Of a stretch of DNA of 64,000 nucleotides, positions 39,576-50,747 are shown piece by piece. The DNA is from Mesostigma viride (taxonomy: Eukaryota > Streptophyta > Mesostigmatophyceae > Mesostigmatales > Mesostigmataceae): assembly GCA_009746045.1 (NCBI GenBank), contig RPFO01000022.1:2095790-2159789 (forward strand), given 5' to 3'. The position numbers and the translations under genes were made by a program. Position 1 is the stretch's first letter. Each line of letters begins with the position of its first letter. The notes below the pieces were generated by a model. The model saw only the letters and a list, made by a program, of their open reading frames with translations. It ran no database searches and was not told the origin of the DNA.

Positions 39576-39798
39576 CTGCGCAATTGCCATGAGTCCCATA
39601 CAGCAGCCATTGTATAACAGGGGCAATAAGGACCGTCAGAACCCCCTCTGGCGTCTTTCTCACACAATTCTCAATCTAGTCTTGTTGTGCAATAATTGTT
39701 GGTTCAAAGGTCCGTTCAAAGAAGTTTTATGAGACAAAATAAATTAGTTTCAATTACACGCATCAGATTAATCAAATCATATTTTCTCCCTCTCTTTC

Positions 39799-40211
39799 TT
39801 ACTGAGCAATTCTGTCCATCCTGCCCCTCTTTGCCGGCTTCTCATCAATCTCCTCATCAAAATCACACACACGTCTAATCTGCTGTCTAATCGTCTCTAC
39901 CAACCCCCCCTTGCGCATCAGGTCTTTCACCTCCCCCTTCAAGAGCGCTGTCACGAGTCGTGCGCACTCATACGCGGACTCCGTGGCCAGGTCCCTTCCC
40001 ATATCATGCCACACTTTGGCCGTTGGACAGTCGGGATGGTCTCCCATGTAAGCCCACACATGCCTTGGCGGCTTGTCCTCTCCGCCTATCCCCTCTCCAG
40101 GTCGCATCTGTCCCACCTGCTCTATCACCCACTCTGCATCACGCAGCATGAATCGCGGAGGCTTCTTGTCAACATAGTACAAGACCAAAACCATGTTGTT
40201 GGGCCAAGGCA
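39799..40211 (-). CDS. Zinc-site family member G, 3' part (split by transposon)
   Basis: The downstream two thirds of a gene whose 5' part is 48857-49025. The fragment opens MPWPNNMVLVLYYVDKK and ends RGRMDRIAQ then TAA. Joined to the 5' part with a single TA it gives one frame of 582 nt (193 residues), and the junction reads VTKKWKHMPWPNN. The segment VLVLYYVDKKPPRFML aligns with VLSFEVDG in the gene at 49636-50418. Function unknown. Confidence 0.7.
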
Positions 40212-40259
40212 TAGCAATACCCCACCACACTCATCGAAAATGGCTGTGTTTGAGACCCC

Positions 40260-41690
40260 CCGAAAAACACCGGTTCCATCAAGGTACATTAACTTTGTTC
40301 GTCCGATTTCGGCCGTTTTTTCCATCGACGCACCTGGCTTCGAGTTCAAACCTTACTTCGAACCTACTTCAGATCCGGACTTAATTACCTCGGATCAAAA
40401 CGGGAGGGAAAACGGTTAAAAAGGGTAGAAAAACGGAAACCAACGGATCGAAACGGAAACGTGACCGGGACGAACTGACTGACAGACCGGGGGTTACAGG
40501 GGCGGACACGCGACGGTCACTGCCGGTTACGAGCTGGGCATTACAGTGACCGAGACTCGGAGGTCGTCATCTCGATGTTTCCCGCGACACCACAGACGAA
40601 AACGACGAAAACACCCATGGCGGTCGAGTATCAGCTAGCGTTTTGAAACTTGCGTCACTGCAGCCGCTCGAGGTGTCAAAACGAAGCTTACATCACGGTT
40701 AATCCATGGAATAATTTTGGAATGATAAGAGCTGTGATTGAGACGAGGGAATAGAACGGGACAAATTGTTTTTTGCAGCGCACCATTTTTTTCGCGAAAA
40801 CCAGATTTCTCGGTGGTACGTGTCTAAAAGTCCTGGTTACGAGAGGAGATGAAAATCCCGGCACGATAGCTCATATTATGCGTTACAATATCCCCGAAAA
40901 CGTTAGTGTTTTCGTTTTCTGAGTTTCGCTTTTTATTCTCCGGCATTCGCCTGAATAAATATGGGGTGCGAAATCCGTCTGTTTCTTGCTTCGTACAATA
41001 CGTGTCTTTGTCGTCAGATAATTAGCTCTTTAGGCTATGCCCGACCTTCCTGTACTGCCCAGCCTGCGGCAATAAGCCAGCAGGACATATGGCGTGCCCA
41101 AGATTCCGCGCAAACGTCGCTAATGGTCTTCCGAATGTGCAGTAAGTGCGGTAAAAGCTGCGAAAATTGCTTATTATGCCTGTAGAAAGCTCTTTGCGAC
41201 CGTGTTTTCCAAGCGAGTTCATTGTTCCTTTGACGCTAGATACAAAAGGCAAAGGGGGTCGTCATTTTTTATTAGTCGGCAATGCGGTTTCGAGATGTGA
41301 TGGGTCGGGCAGACGACCACGCCACGACCCGCTGGGCTCACGCTTCGCATCTCCCGGCAGCCATAAAGAAGCGCAGATTAAGCGAGGTGAGCGAGCTAGA
41401 GGTCCCAGAGTCGTTGCTAAGGCAAGGCAGCGTCTCAAAGGGTAGAGAGCTGGATTAATAAGACTTTCTCAAGGGCATTATGCAGTGGTTATTGCCACCT
41501 TGTCCAGATATTTGCCCTTGTCTTTCTGATTTATATACTGTTTCAAAGAGGGAAAGGAGAACGTTTGCGACGTTGTTTCTCATTCATTACTATGAAGAAA
41601 ATGCCTTTGCAATTGCTTACAACGAGATGGAAGCTGCCTCACGCAAATTAGCCAGGCAATGCAAGTGATGCAAGGTGAGGCCATGCATGG
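40260..41690. other. Element interior, no gene recognised
   Basis: Mixed-composition sequence inside the TA-flanked element. Short frames at 41167-41445 and 41480-41668 have no recognisable motif. Confidence 0.4.
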
Positions 41691-41699
41691 CTGATATTG

Positions 41700-42910
41700 C
41701 CTTCATGCGTGAGTTGAGCAGGTGGCTGGCTGGGCGTGTGGCTGGCTAGGTGAGCGGGGCGTTTATGGGGGGTTGCGATGGTGCGGGCATGCGAGGGCAA
41801 ATGGGCGGGCTCATGCCTGGCTGGTTTGGGTGTTGGGTAGTTAGGTGGTTCAGTAATTGGGTTGTCGAGTGGTTAGGTGGTTGTGTTGCTGGGTGACTGG
41901 TTGGTTGGTTGGTTGGTTGGTTGGTTGGTTGGTTGCCCAGGAAGTCTTGTGTGGGAGGCTTAGGCTATAGATGCTTCAAGGGATGCCTAGGCGTAGGTGG
42001 GTTCAATGGCAGGTGGCTGGCTGAAAGGTGAATGCCTTGGTTAATGGCTGGCCGAGTAGCTGGGAGCACAGGCAGCTGGAGAGGGTGGCTGGCTGGCTGG
42101 CTGGTCATGGTGTGTGGATGAGTACAAGGGTGGTCGGTCATAGGTAGATGTCCAGGTGGCTGGGTGATTGATAGGCTTTGGGGACTGCGAAGTGGGTGGG
42201 TTGTTGGATTCGTGAGTGAAACAATGGCACGGTATTGAGGGTGGTGGGTTGGTGGTTGGTTGGTTAGGGATGCGTGTGGGTGGGTGGGTTGGTGGGTAGG
42301 CCATTGGTGGTTGGTGGCTGGTGGATGCGTAGATGACTATGTGGGTGGGTGGGCGAAGGGACGGGTAGATGGACGGGTGCGCGCACAGATATGGATGCGT
42401 GGATGGGTTTATGGTTGGGACCGTCTCACCTATCGCGGGTGAAGGGCTGTGCACGTTGGGGGTGAGGTAGGTGGGTGGGTGGCTGAGAAAATGCATGTGT
42501 GGGTGGGTCAGTGGGTGGGTCAGTGGGTATAAGGGTGTGGGGGCAGTGAGTGGTTGAGTGGGTACTTGTAGGTGCGTGGGTGGGTCAAGGGTGGGCGGCC
42601 GCATGGGTGCATGTGGGGCCAGCTGGCTGGGTGTTTAGGCGGTTGGGTGATTGGGTGGTTGGCTCATTGGATGGGTGAATGCCTCCTTATTACCTGATTG
42701 GTATGTGGGTTGCGCAGGTGCCTTGGTGGGTGGGTGGATGTCCAAGTGGGTTGGTAGGTGGTTGGGTGTCTAGGTGCACGCGTGGTTATAAAAGGTGGGT
42801 TAGCACGTGCGCAGCTGGCTGGGTGGGTGGGTCACTGGGTGGGTGGACGGGTGGGTGTCTAGGTGTACGGGCACGCGAGTGTGTGAGTAGTTGTGTGGGT
42901 GGGTGGCCAG
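41700..42910. repeat. Degenerate G/T-rich repeat (GGTTGG, GTGGGTGG type)
   Basis: About 1.2 kb of strand-asymmetric, imperfect 4-8-bp repeats, including a pure GGTT run near 41900-41933. G clusters on the plus strand could form quadruplexes. The minus-strand Thr/Pro/His-rich frame is a by-product. Confidence 0.85.
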
Positions 42911-43010
42911 GTGGCTGCATGGGTGGGCGACTGCATGGGTGGCTCGGTGCGCACAAAGTGCAAGTGATGGAGACATGGGATATTCCAATGCCGTATCATG
43001 TGAGCATACG

Positions 43011-43190
43011 CCCGATTTCTGGCCTGCGCTGGTTGTCTCCTTGATAATAACAATAGTGTGCTGGTTGTCTCCTTGATATGATTTCTGGCCTGCGCTGGTT
43101 GTCTCCTTGATAATAGTAATCTGGTTGTCTCCTTGATAATAGTAATCTGGTTGTCTCCTTGATATATCTGGTTGTCTCCTTGATATAAGG
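43011..43190. repeat. Array of the 18-mer CTGGTTGTCTCCTTGATA
   Basis: At least six copies with variable spacing. Two are extended by GATTTCTGGCCTGCG upstream. The longest form (43011-43046) recurs exactly, inverted, at 1291-1326; a shorter match lies near 44190-44205. Confidence 0.9.
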
Positions 43191-43314
43191 CCTGCATGCA
43201 ATCTAAGCTCAATTACTAATCTGAATTGATATACATGATTCCAAGTAGTAGTTAGTGTGAGTCACGAGTTACACTCCTGTGTCAAAGATGCTAACTAATA
43301 CTGCTACCACCCAT

Positions 43315-43560
43315 TAAATGAAATTAAATTAAATTATAACATGACTCCATTGGGAGATCATGTAGCACATATTCCCGTGGATGGATGGAGGGGGGGACAA
43401 AGCCGCGAAACCGAACTAATCTAACTCTAAGCTAATCTAATCTAGAAAACCCTACCTATTCTACTCAGCAAAGCGCCCCTCCGCTTGGGGGGAGGGGGCT
43501 TGCCCACAGGGGCGGGCGTATGAGCCTGGACAATGGTCTTCCACCTCCTCTTGTCCTGCA
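43315..43560 (-). mobile_element. 5'-truncated LINE with 13-bp target duplication
   Basis: 246 bp of the LINE 3' module in reverse orientation with the A/T tail at its left end. TGCTACCACCCAT occurs at 43302-43314 and 43561-43573. Confidence 0.9.
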
Positions 43561-43947
43561 TGCTACCACCCATAACATCATTAAATCGGAATAGCCAATG
43601 TCCATGAATAAAAAATAAATGAATAAATATAAATGAATGTCCAGGCATAGTTGTCTCACTTCATGAATGAACGGAGATATGTTCCTAATTTAATTTTTTA
43701 ATTTTAATATCAATGACACGGCATATTTTGAAAGCCAACATGAATTGAGAATGAACGGTTGTACCAATGCATGGTAATGCTAGCTGTCCGCTACTCAACC
43801 ACTAATGGCCAACCATGACGGTTTTACGAATGGCATGGAAGTTCTGCTAGTCAACCATGAATGGCCTAACATTTCCACAATCACTGCATACCACCTAGCT
43901 AACTAACTAAATAATACATGAAGAGAGCTAGGGTAGAGAGCTTAGAC

Positions 43948-44210
43948 TAAATTAAATTAAAATTAAATTATAACATGCCTCCGTTGGGAGATCATGTAGC
44001 ACATATTCCATGATGGATGGTGGGGTGGAGAGAGCCGCGTAATCTAACTAACCTAACGCTAATCTACCTAGTCTAGAAAAATCCTAACTACCCTACTCAT
44101 CAAAACGCCTCCTCCTCTTGGGGGGAGGTGGCTTGCCCACAGGGTCGGGCGTGTGAGCCTTGACAATCTTCTGCCACCGCGTCTTGTTATCAAGGAGACA
44201 ACAAGTCTTG
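43948..44210 (-). mobile_element. 5'-truncated LINE 3' end
   Basis: Same 3' module as at 13847-14149, tail at the left end, flanked by GCTTAGAC at 43940-43947 and 44215-44222. A short copy of the 18-mer (ATCAAGGAGACAACAAG) sits at its truncated end. Confidence 0.75.
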
Positions 44211-44222
44211 TTATGCTTAGAC

Positions 44223-44665
44223 GTGGCGCCCCCGCAGGACTGCGACCAGCCCAGCCTGGCCGGCACCTCCTGACGTGGGCTGGGCCCAGTGATGTTAGAC
44301 GCCGCAAGGCCCGCACCTTCAAGGAACAGCTAGTGGAGGACATGGGGGGCCTAGGCCTCTCCGTGATTTGGAAGAAGATGATGGACAAGGCCAAGTGGGC
44401 CCAGGTCATAGAGGACAACGAGCCCCCCCCAGTGGGGAAGCGCCCGCGTGTGCAATGCCGCGGGAGGCACGCCAGATAGCTCCCCCTAGGGCAGCGGGCG
44501 GCTGCCTAGATAGATGTTGTAGTTAGAATGCTGTTAGATAGATGTAGTATGTAGCCAATGTAGATTAGACCGGTAGGACTGTTTGCACCCATCCATCCAT
44601 CCATCCATCGGGGTTAATGCTCCGTGACTCCCCAACGGGAGCACGAGTCTAATTAATTAATTAAT
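44223..44665 (+). mobile_element. 5'-truncated LINE of a second subfamily
   Basis: Plus-strand LINE C-terminal coding remnant (DMGGLGLSVIWKKMMDKAKW, about 44340-44400). The 3' UTR has (CCAT)n at 44589-44608, then GAGCACGAGT and a (TTAA)n tail. ATGCTTAGAC occurs before it (44213-44222) and after its tail (44668-44677). The same tail occurs inverted at 18467-18530. Confidence 0.75.
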
Positions 44666-44677
44666 TATGCTTAGACT

Positions 44678-46124
44678 AGAGTTGGCTTGATGTCGTAGAT
44701 AGATTAGACCGGTAGGATTGTGTGTCCCCACCCATCCATCCATCGGGGTCAGAGTTCCATTACACGTAATACGCGGTTATACGCGCAGGGTCCGTATAAA
44801 GTATAATACGGTATAATACGGTATAGTACACGATCGTACGTGACCACTAGATTTGATGGTTTTCAGGGCTGTTTCAACCATTTCTCACTCACTGACATGT
44901 TTGTGACACTAATAAGCATAGAATACACAGTTGGCTCACTGGCTCACTGCCCTACAAGGAACATATGATTTTACTGTCGTTCAACAAAGTAATCATACAC
45001 GCATGCCGCATGGAGTCTAGTATCGCTAGACCCACGATAAAACATCGCACACATGCACGTTGAAGACACTTACCATGCAAAGAAATACTCATTCATGCAA
45101 TATATAGGCAAATAATGTATGAGCCAGCTGTGCATCGTGCAAGTTGCTGCCCTTTGCAGTGAAAGCATACCGGCTCTGCCTGACCCCTGCATGCCGGTTA
45201 GCCATACCATATTGCTATACCTACTTTTTGATAGAAAAAGAAGGGCCAAGAAACTGGGGAACAAATCGAGCTTCTACAATGCTGCACAACCATGCCAATA
45301 CCTGACTTCCAGAAGGTTTGCACAGCTTTGCTACCATCAAGTAAACAAAGAAAGCTGCAGCAATGATGTCCGCAATTCTCACAGCACAGGTCCGGTATGT
45401 GCAGCAGTCACGGTGCATTGATAAATCGGCATCAACTTGGCTCATACGAGCTATCCTGAAGACTGCCTGAGCAGCCAAGGTAATCCACAAACTATCGTGG
45501 CGAATGGTTACACGAGCGGCCCTCTTTATGTATATAACAACCAAACCTTGACGGACCACTGGAACCGCGGCCGTCGTGACGCTTTGCAGTTGTAAAATAT
45601 TCGAAGCCTCGGATTCGTGAGTACACGATAAAGAATAGACACCAGAAGCCATACAGTCTGCAAGCCTACACTAATACTAACAAAGACCTGAGAGCCCTAC
45701 AGCTGGCCTCAATCCGTACCACTAAAGGTGCAAATGAAAGCCTGCCCCATTTTCTGACGCTTCTTAAACTGCGCATCATCGTCATGACCAACCAAGGCTG
45801 CGATTCTTGATGAAATTTTAGAGTGCCTGCCGCTTCAAATTTCAATATTCCCATAAGTTTGCTCACCTTCCAGTTAACGCTTACCTTCCTGTTAACTAGT
45901 GTCCATATCTGACCATGTCCGAGGCAAGGGCCATCAAATTTTGCACGCCTCCCAGCGCCTCCTAAGTATTTGCACCTTAGGAATACAGTACCCCCACAGT
46001 ACGCCCTGTCGGCTTTGAACAAGCCATGAGGCAAGTATTATACTCCTTTTAGGTACCCACCGAAAGTCGTATGTGAGCACGCTCGTTGCACGTTTGGCGA
46101 AATTTCCCCTTGGATTAATATTAA
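44678..46124. other. Element interior, no gene recognised
   Basis: No supportable gene. 44780-44840 has repeated GTATAATACGG motifs. Confidence 0.4.
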
Positions 46125-48528
46125 CACTCCGTCTGTAATTACGGGCGTGGCCCGTATTACGGGCGTGGCCCGTAATGGAGGCATGGTTACTCTATTGGTG
46201 GTTACTACTGAACTAATTGTCAGAATGCGCTTTTTATTGGATAGGATGAAAGCTGACTTCAAGGCCTAAAAGAATATCTAATTTTCACGGCCACCCCATG
46301 TCAGATGCTCCGTGGCCACCCCATGGAAAAAGGTGCTTTTTTGGACTTTCTCGGGCTTGCAATCGGACCGCCGAATGCCAACAACGGTGCAGATGCAGGC
46401 AAATGCTAGCAACGTCGGCTGCAGAAGGAGACTGTCTTTTCGTCACGACTGCTTCGGTCGCGATGTCGTATGCCGAGGTATCCTCGGGTGCTCCTAATCT
46501 TGGCACTGGCGATGAACTGTCCGCAGTCCTTGATGGTTGGGCTGTGAGCCTCGGCTTTAAATCAGGATTTTTGGCGGCCGTGTTGGGCGATTGATTGATC
46601 AAGACAACTTTATCACGTAGGGTCCTGCTTGGTCGAAGGAGCAAGGAGCAGCAAGGAATTCAGATTTCACTCGAGGCGATGGGTAGCGAACCTTACGTAG
46701 TGGGAGAAGACCTCGCCCGGCCAGGCAGTGTCGCTGAGGTTATGTACTTCATGCTCAAGAAAAGGTGGCCCGTGGAGGACGGGACCTTCAGTAGCTAGTG
46801 CGCGCTTCATGATTCCGGGTGTCGAGGCGTGTGAAGATTACCTGCATCCGGCTGGGAGAAGGTTTATGGCAACTTTTGGTTTGTAAATCTGCCAGTTTTT
46901 ATCACATGTGATCACGGCACATGGCCGGTGTGACTTCAAGGCAGGTTACTGCATAATGCTAAGCTCTGCGCGCGGCTGCGCCCCGTTGCGTAAACGTGGG
47001 TGCTTTCTCTAAGATGCATGACAGTTCCGGCTGCTACGTTGCCCATGTCACAAGCAAGCCTTGCAAGACGGTCCCCCAAAGCGAGGTAGAGGTTTAGAGA
47101 ACTGGGTATGGGTGTCCATTCATGCTTGTATACATATCTTGCCTGATGCTAGCTATTCATGTGCTACCTTAACAGCAACACCTTGTCATAAACTCTGATA
47201 ATTGAATAGGTATTTGGGCATGGTTTGCGAAGTTAAGCGCTTGGAAGTTCACAACTGTCATTATAATGCATGAACCGCTTGCGTGTTTGTATATAGAGGC
47301 TGTGGATTCCTCGTAGTAACATGCAATACCCATGGCAGGCTATTACTGCCTGCAGTGCTTTGCGACAGCCCCAGCCGTGCATGTGTGTGTGCGGTCCCTT
47401 GGGGAGCATGCCGTGCCTTGCCATGCTAACCGTATCGCGGGCAAACCTCGCAAGGCCCGAAAGATACTTGCGGTTAATCGATGTTCCCGGACATTCATGG
47501 TATGCACGTGGCCATGAGTTTCTCAGGCTATATTGTTGCGTCGTATGCGTTTGCCTGCCAGACAGGCACATACGATGATTAGGATGATGATATGGCGATG
47601 CCTTTCTTTTCAACATTTTCAGAATGTGGACTTGCACCACGTCGTGGATTTACATGTGTTGCCGTCTTATGCATTGACAGTTGTGCTGGACGGCGAGCGG
47701 TGGGTTATTATCTATGCATTTGTTTATATAGCATGGTGCATGCTATGAGCTGGCCCCTCATAACAAGTGCCCTATATTTGATAGCTTTAGTAATCATATT
47801 TCTTGTAAAATAGCATCATCCTATGTGTCCATTTCAACACCATATCATTTCAAAATAGAGAGGATGTGCCATGACACCATACTAGACGGCCATGCCACAT
47901 GCACGGCGCATTTGACCCATAGCATGGTGCACCTATGGGTTGAACCCTCATTGTGCCCTACATTTGATAGCTTTAGTAAAATATTTCTTGTGCAAAAGCA
48001 TGTCCTATGTACCCATTTCATCACCATATCATCCTCTAATGAGAGGATGTGCCATGGTACCACAGATGGCCATGCCACATGAATGGCACACCCAAAGGCT
48101 AGAATGGAGCATTCTAGTTCTTATTACGGGTGTCACCCGTAATGGTTTGAGTGCCTAGATATTTGGAAGCTTGTGCATGATTGATGCTGAATTTCTCACC
48201 AAGCGTCCATTACGTAGTGTACTTTTGGGTTTAGGAGGGTTTTGGTGCCCTCAACTTTATCATCATACCCCAATTTAGAACCATCTCATCACCCCTTTTT
48301 TGTTAACGTTTGTAGCCAAACCCCCTCAGATGGCAACGTGCAATTCACCAATATTTGTTATCCAAAAAAAATATTTAAAATATATTCAAATAGCCCAGCA
48401 TTGGATCTCGGATCCCATCGAACCGTTTTTCCAGATTCGGCGCGACGCTCCGGCGCCCGCATTTGGCGCGATTCTGCATTCTACGAAAAATTACGGGCCA
48501 CACCCGTTATAAGTTCACAGACGGAGTG
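46125..48528 (+). mobile_element. Nested 2.4-kb inverted-repeat element
   Basis: The ends are CACTCCGTCTGT (46125) and ACAGACGGAGTG (ending 48528), with TTAA on both sides (46121-46124, 48529-48532). The flank can also be read as TA plus a longer repeat starting ACACTCC, as in Stowaway/mariner-type elements. Short palindromes such as TTACGGGTGTCACCCGTAA lie near the ends (46137-46176, 48122-48142, 48491-48509). No transposase seen. Confidence 0.7.
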
Positions 48529-48856
48529 TTAAAACGAGTTCGCCTTAGTCTCCACCTTCCTGCCTGCCCTGCCACGGAGGCAGGTGGTCACTATAACTCG
48601 CGGTTCCATTGTACGGTTACGGATACGGTCCATGACAACTCCTCGTACGGTGCGTGAAATCCCTCGTACGGGCGACAAAATTCCTTCATACGGTCCATGA
48701 CAACATCCTACAGTTTCGGTTCTTTTAGTTTCCGTTACGCGATTTTAGGTACCGCGCTGTGGTTCGACGGTACTTGGGGACCGAAAAGGACTGAACCGGT
48801 CGCGAAAAATATACCCTCAAACACAGCCATTTTCGATGAGTGTGGTGGGGTATTGC

Positions 48857-49025
48857 TATGCTTCCACTTTTTCGTCACGATGTGACGGTCAATCGTCATC
48901 AGCCCGCTCTCGATTTCGGCAAACAACGCCCCCCATACGTCAGAATGCTTGGGACAGAACCACTCGCTGTCCGTCGGCACTCCTTCCCATTGACAATCCG
49001 GATGTTCGCATCGAATGGGGTCCAT
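48857..49025 (-). CDS. Zinc-site family member G, 5' part (split by transposon)
   Basis: Starts at ATG 49025, immediately after GTGCACAG. It encodes MDPIRCEHPDCQWEG then FCPKHSDVWGALF: a C-x4-C..C-x2-H cluster as in the neighbours. It ends at VTKKWKH, where the 8.6-kb element interrupts; the rest is at 39799-40211. The total length of the joined parts is divisible by three. Confidence 0.7.
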
Positions 49026-49078
49026 CTGTGCACATCGATATTTTTTACACCACCCGCAAACGCACGCATTCAGCAGGG

Positions 49079-49131
49079 TCAACGGCCGTTGGCCCTGTTA
49101 AATTCCACACACCCCAACGGCCGTTGGCCTT
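49079..49131. repeat. Two copies of the palindrome upstream of gene G
   Basis: CAACGGCCGTTGG near 49080-49092 and 49117-49129, about 53 nt before the putative splice acceptor of gene G. Confidence 0.9.
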
Positions 49132-49219
49132 AGACGCACAAAACTTGACACCATCAGGCGATTTTTTCCAAATGATTCTTCTTTATTAAATAAATTTACA
49201 TTCATCCTAAAATCACATT

Positions 49220-49564
49220 CTAGTCAACATCCTCCCCATCTTTAGTGGGTTGCATTCGACCCCAATTGTCGTTCATAAAACTGACCAAAACATGAGCCGG
49301 AGTCCCCACATCCTCCTCACGCCTCAATTTACGCAATACACCTTTAGCAATTCCACCATACCCATCAACCTCCGACATCATCATGCCCACGCCATCAAGA
49401 CGTTCAGCGTGCAATTGCCCGTCCTCTTCGAGAACCAGATCGGGCAGGTCTTCCAGTTCGGCCTCCACAATCTCTATCAGGTTTTCCTTTGTAGTCTCCC
49501 CCCCTTCCTTTCCTTCTTTTCCGCACTCCATCCTACACCCTGATCCTGCACAACCGACGTCCAT
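49220..49564 (-). CDS. Small acidic protein of unknown function (J)
   Basis: 114 codons from ATG 49564 (alternative ATG 49531). A short Cys/Gly-rich start (CAGSGCRMECGKEG) is followed by an acidic helical middle (LIEIVEAELEDLPDLVLEED) and LVSFMNDNWGRMQPTKDGED. TGTGCAG at 49552-49546 could be a splice acceptor, in which case the true start lies in another exon. It sits between genes G and E in the same orientation, with an AATAAA-like signal after its stop. Not recognised. Confidence 0.45.
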   Translation of the reverse strand: MDVGCAGSGCRMECGKEGKEGGETTKENLIEIVEAELEDLPDLVLEEDGQLHAERLDGVGMMMSEVDGYGGIAKGVLRKLRREEDVGTPAHVLVSFMNDNWGRMQPTKDGEDVD

Positions 49565-49635
49565 GGCAAGTTAAGAAACGGACTCAGCTCACAGGACATT
49601 TTGCAAGTCCAACGGCCGTTGGCGACCAAAAACAC

Positions 49636-50418
49636 CTAGTCGCATGCATGCCTTGCTCTCTCCACCAAAGCAGAGGCCAGGACGACCCTTTCCACGACCT
49701 TTTCAATTTCCTCCCCCTCAGCATCAGCAACAACGGTCATGGCAAATCGGGCTTGGCGCTTAACCCCCGATGCCAGAACGGCAGCCATCTCCACACGAGT
49801 TTTTGAGACTTCAACAGGTACAGGCAATTCGCCGACCGCAAAAGTAAGCCTTGCGAGGTGCGGGACCCACCAATCACCTTCCAAAAATCCGCAACCCCAT
49901 CCAATCATGAAATACAACAACAGGTCTGCGCCCATGGCGCCTGCGATATCCAAGTCGTCATGCGAAACAATCGCATGCACGTCATCCTCCGAGCACAGCA
50001 TCCATGTAAAAACGGCGTCCCCGAAACCTTGGCAGTAGGCATACGAGTCAAAGTCAGGGTGATTCAACATCCATTCCCGCGACCTGACCGCCATTCTTTC
50101 CAGACTTCCAGCACCGTCCACCTCAAAACTCAGGACAAGAGGTCCTTCACCAGCACTGGACTCGCCATGCACAAACAACAAGCCTCCTTTGATCACCTCT
50201 TGCATCTCCCCTGACAACTTGGCGTGTCCATCACAAAAAGGCATGCAATCCGTCCCGAATGGAAGCTGGCAATCCCGGGCGATACATCCCCCCTTTTTTG
50301 CAAACAAATCCTTCACCCTCCCTGCCATTCCCGTTCGCACGCTGACATGACGCACGCACAAGTCATCCCCTCCTGCTCTCGCTTCCTGGCACCACGCAAC
50401 CGTGCATTTGACCGCCAT
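49636..50418 (-). CDS. Zinc-site family member E
   Basis: 261 codons, uninterrupted; the ATG at 50418 directly follows GGTCGCAG. Residues 1-25 read MAVKCTVAWC...LCVRH. A second cluster, GGCIARDCQLPF with FCDGHAKL, follows at about 50-75; each probably binds one zinc. The body has PLVLSFEVDGAGSLERMAV, MGADLLLYFMIGWGCGFLEG and VEVSKTRVEMAAVLASGVK. It resembles the genes at 38784-39575 and 39799-49025 in module order. The stop lies about 16 nt before a palindrome copy. Function unknown. Confidence 0.75.
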   Translation of the reverse strand: MAVKCTVAWCQEARAGGDDLCVRHVSVRTGMAGRVKDLFAKKGGCIARDCQLPFGTDCMPFCDGHAKLSGEMQEVIKGGLLFVHGESSAGEGPLVLSFEVDGAGSLERMAVRSREWMLNHPDFDSYAYCQGFGDAVFTWMLCSEDDVHAIVSHDDLDIAGAMGADLLLYFMIGWGCGFLEGDWWVPHLARLTFAVGELPVPVEVSKTRVEMAAVLASGVKRQARFAMTVVADAEGEEIEKVVERVVLASALVERARHACD

Positions 50419-50457
50419 CTGCGACCACCAACACCGTTTGATACACATTTCTCACCG

Positions 50458-50747
50458 TCAACGGCCGTTGGCTTGACACAACAAGAATGATTTATTACGC
50501 GCACGAAAATCACACCATTTTCCAGCCTCCAACGGCCGTTGGCGCACGAAAAATGCACGAAAACAATTTTTATTATGCATTTATTGATTACATCCATAGT
50601 GCCCAACTTTCCAGCTGCCAACGGCCGTTGGCGCAGAGAAAATCAAACCCTAATTTGCAGGTTCCAACGGCCGTTGGCGCAAAGAAAATCAAACCCTAAT
50701 TTGCAGGTTCCAACGGCCTTTGGCGCAAGAAAATCACACCCAACACT
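50458..50747. repeat. Palindromic repeats between genes D and E
   Basis: Five copies of CAACGGCCGTTGG or close variants (near 50459, 50529, 50619, 50668, 50715). The left half is homologous to 53096-53230 upstream of gene D. Confidence 0.9.

Larger units (their letters stand above)
40214..48856 (+). mobile_element. 8.6-kb TA-flanked DNA element with 41-bp terminal inverted repeats
   Basis: The first 41 bp from 40214 (GCAATACCCCACCACACTCA...) are repeated exactly, inverted, up to 48856. TA lies at 40212-40213 and 48857-48858. TA duplication is typical of Tc1/mariner-type elements. No transposase frame was found inside, and the interior is itself a patchwork of a G/T-rich repeat, three LINE pieces and a nested inverted-repeat element. 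It is inserted in the reading frame of gene G, and removal with one TA restores that frame. Confidence 0.75.

Noticed and set aside
42041..42604. Thr/Pro/His-rich 187-codon frame
   Set aside because: Translation of the G/T-rich repeat; no unique sequence or conserved residues.
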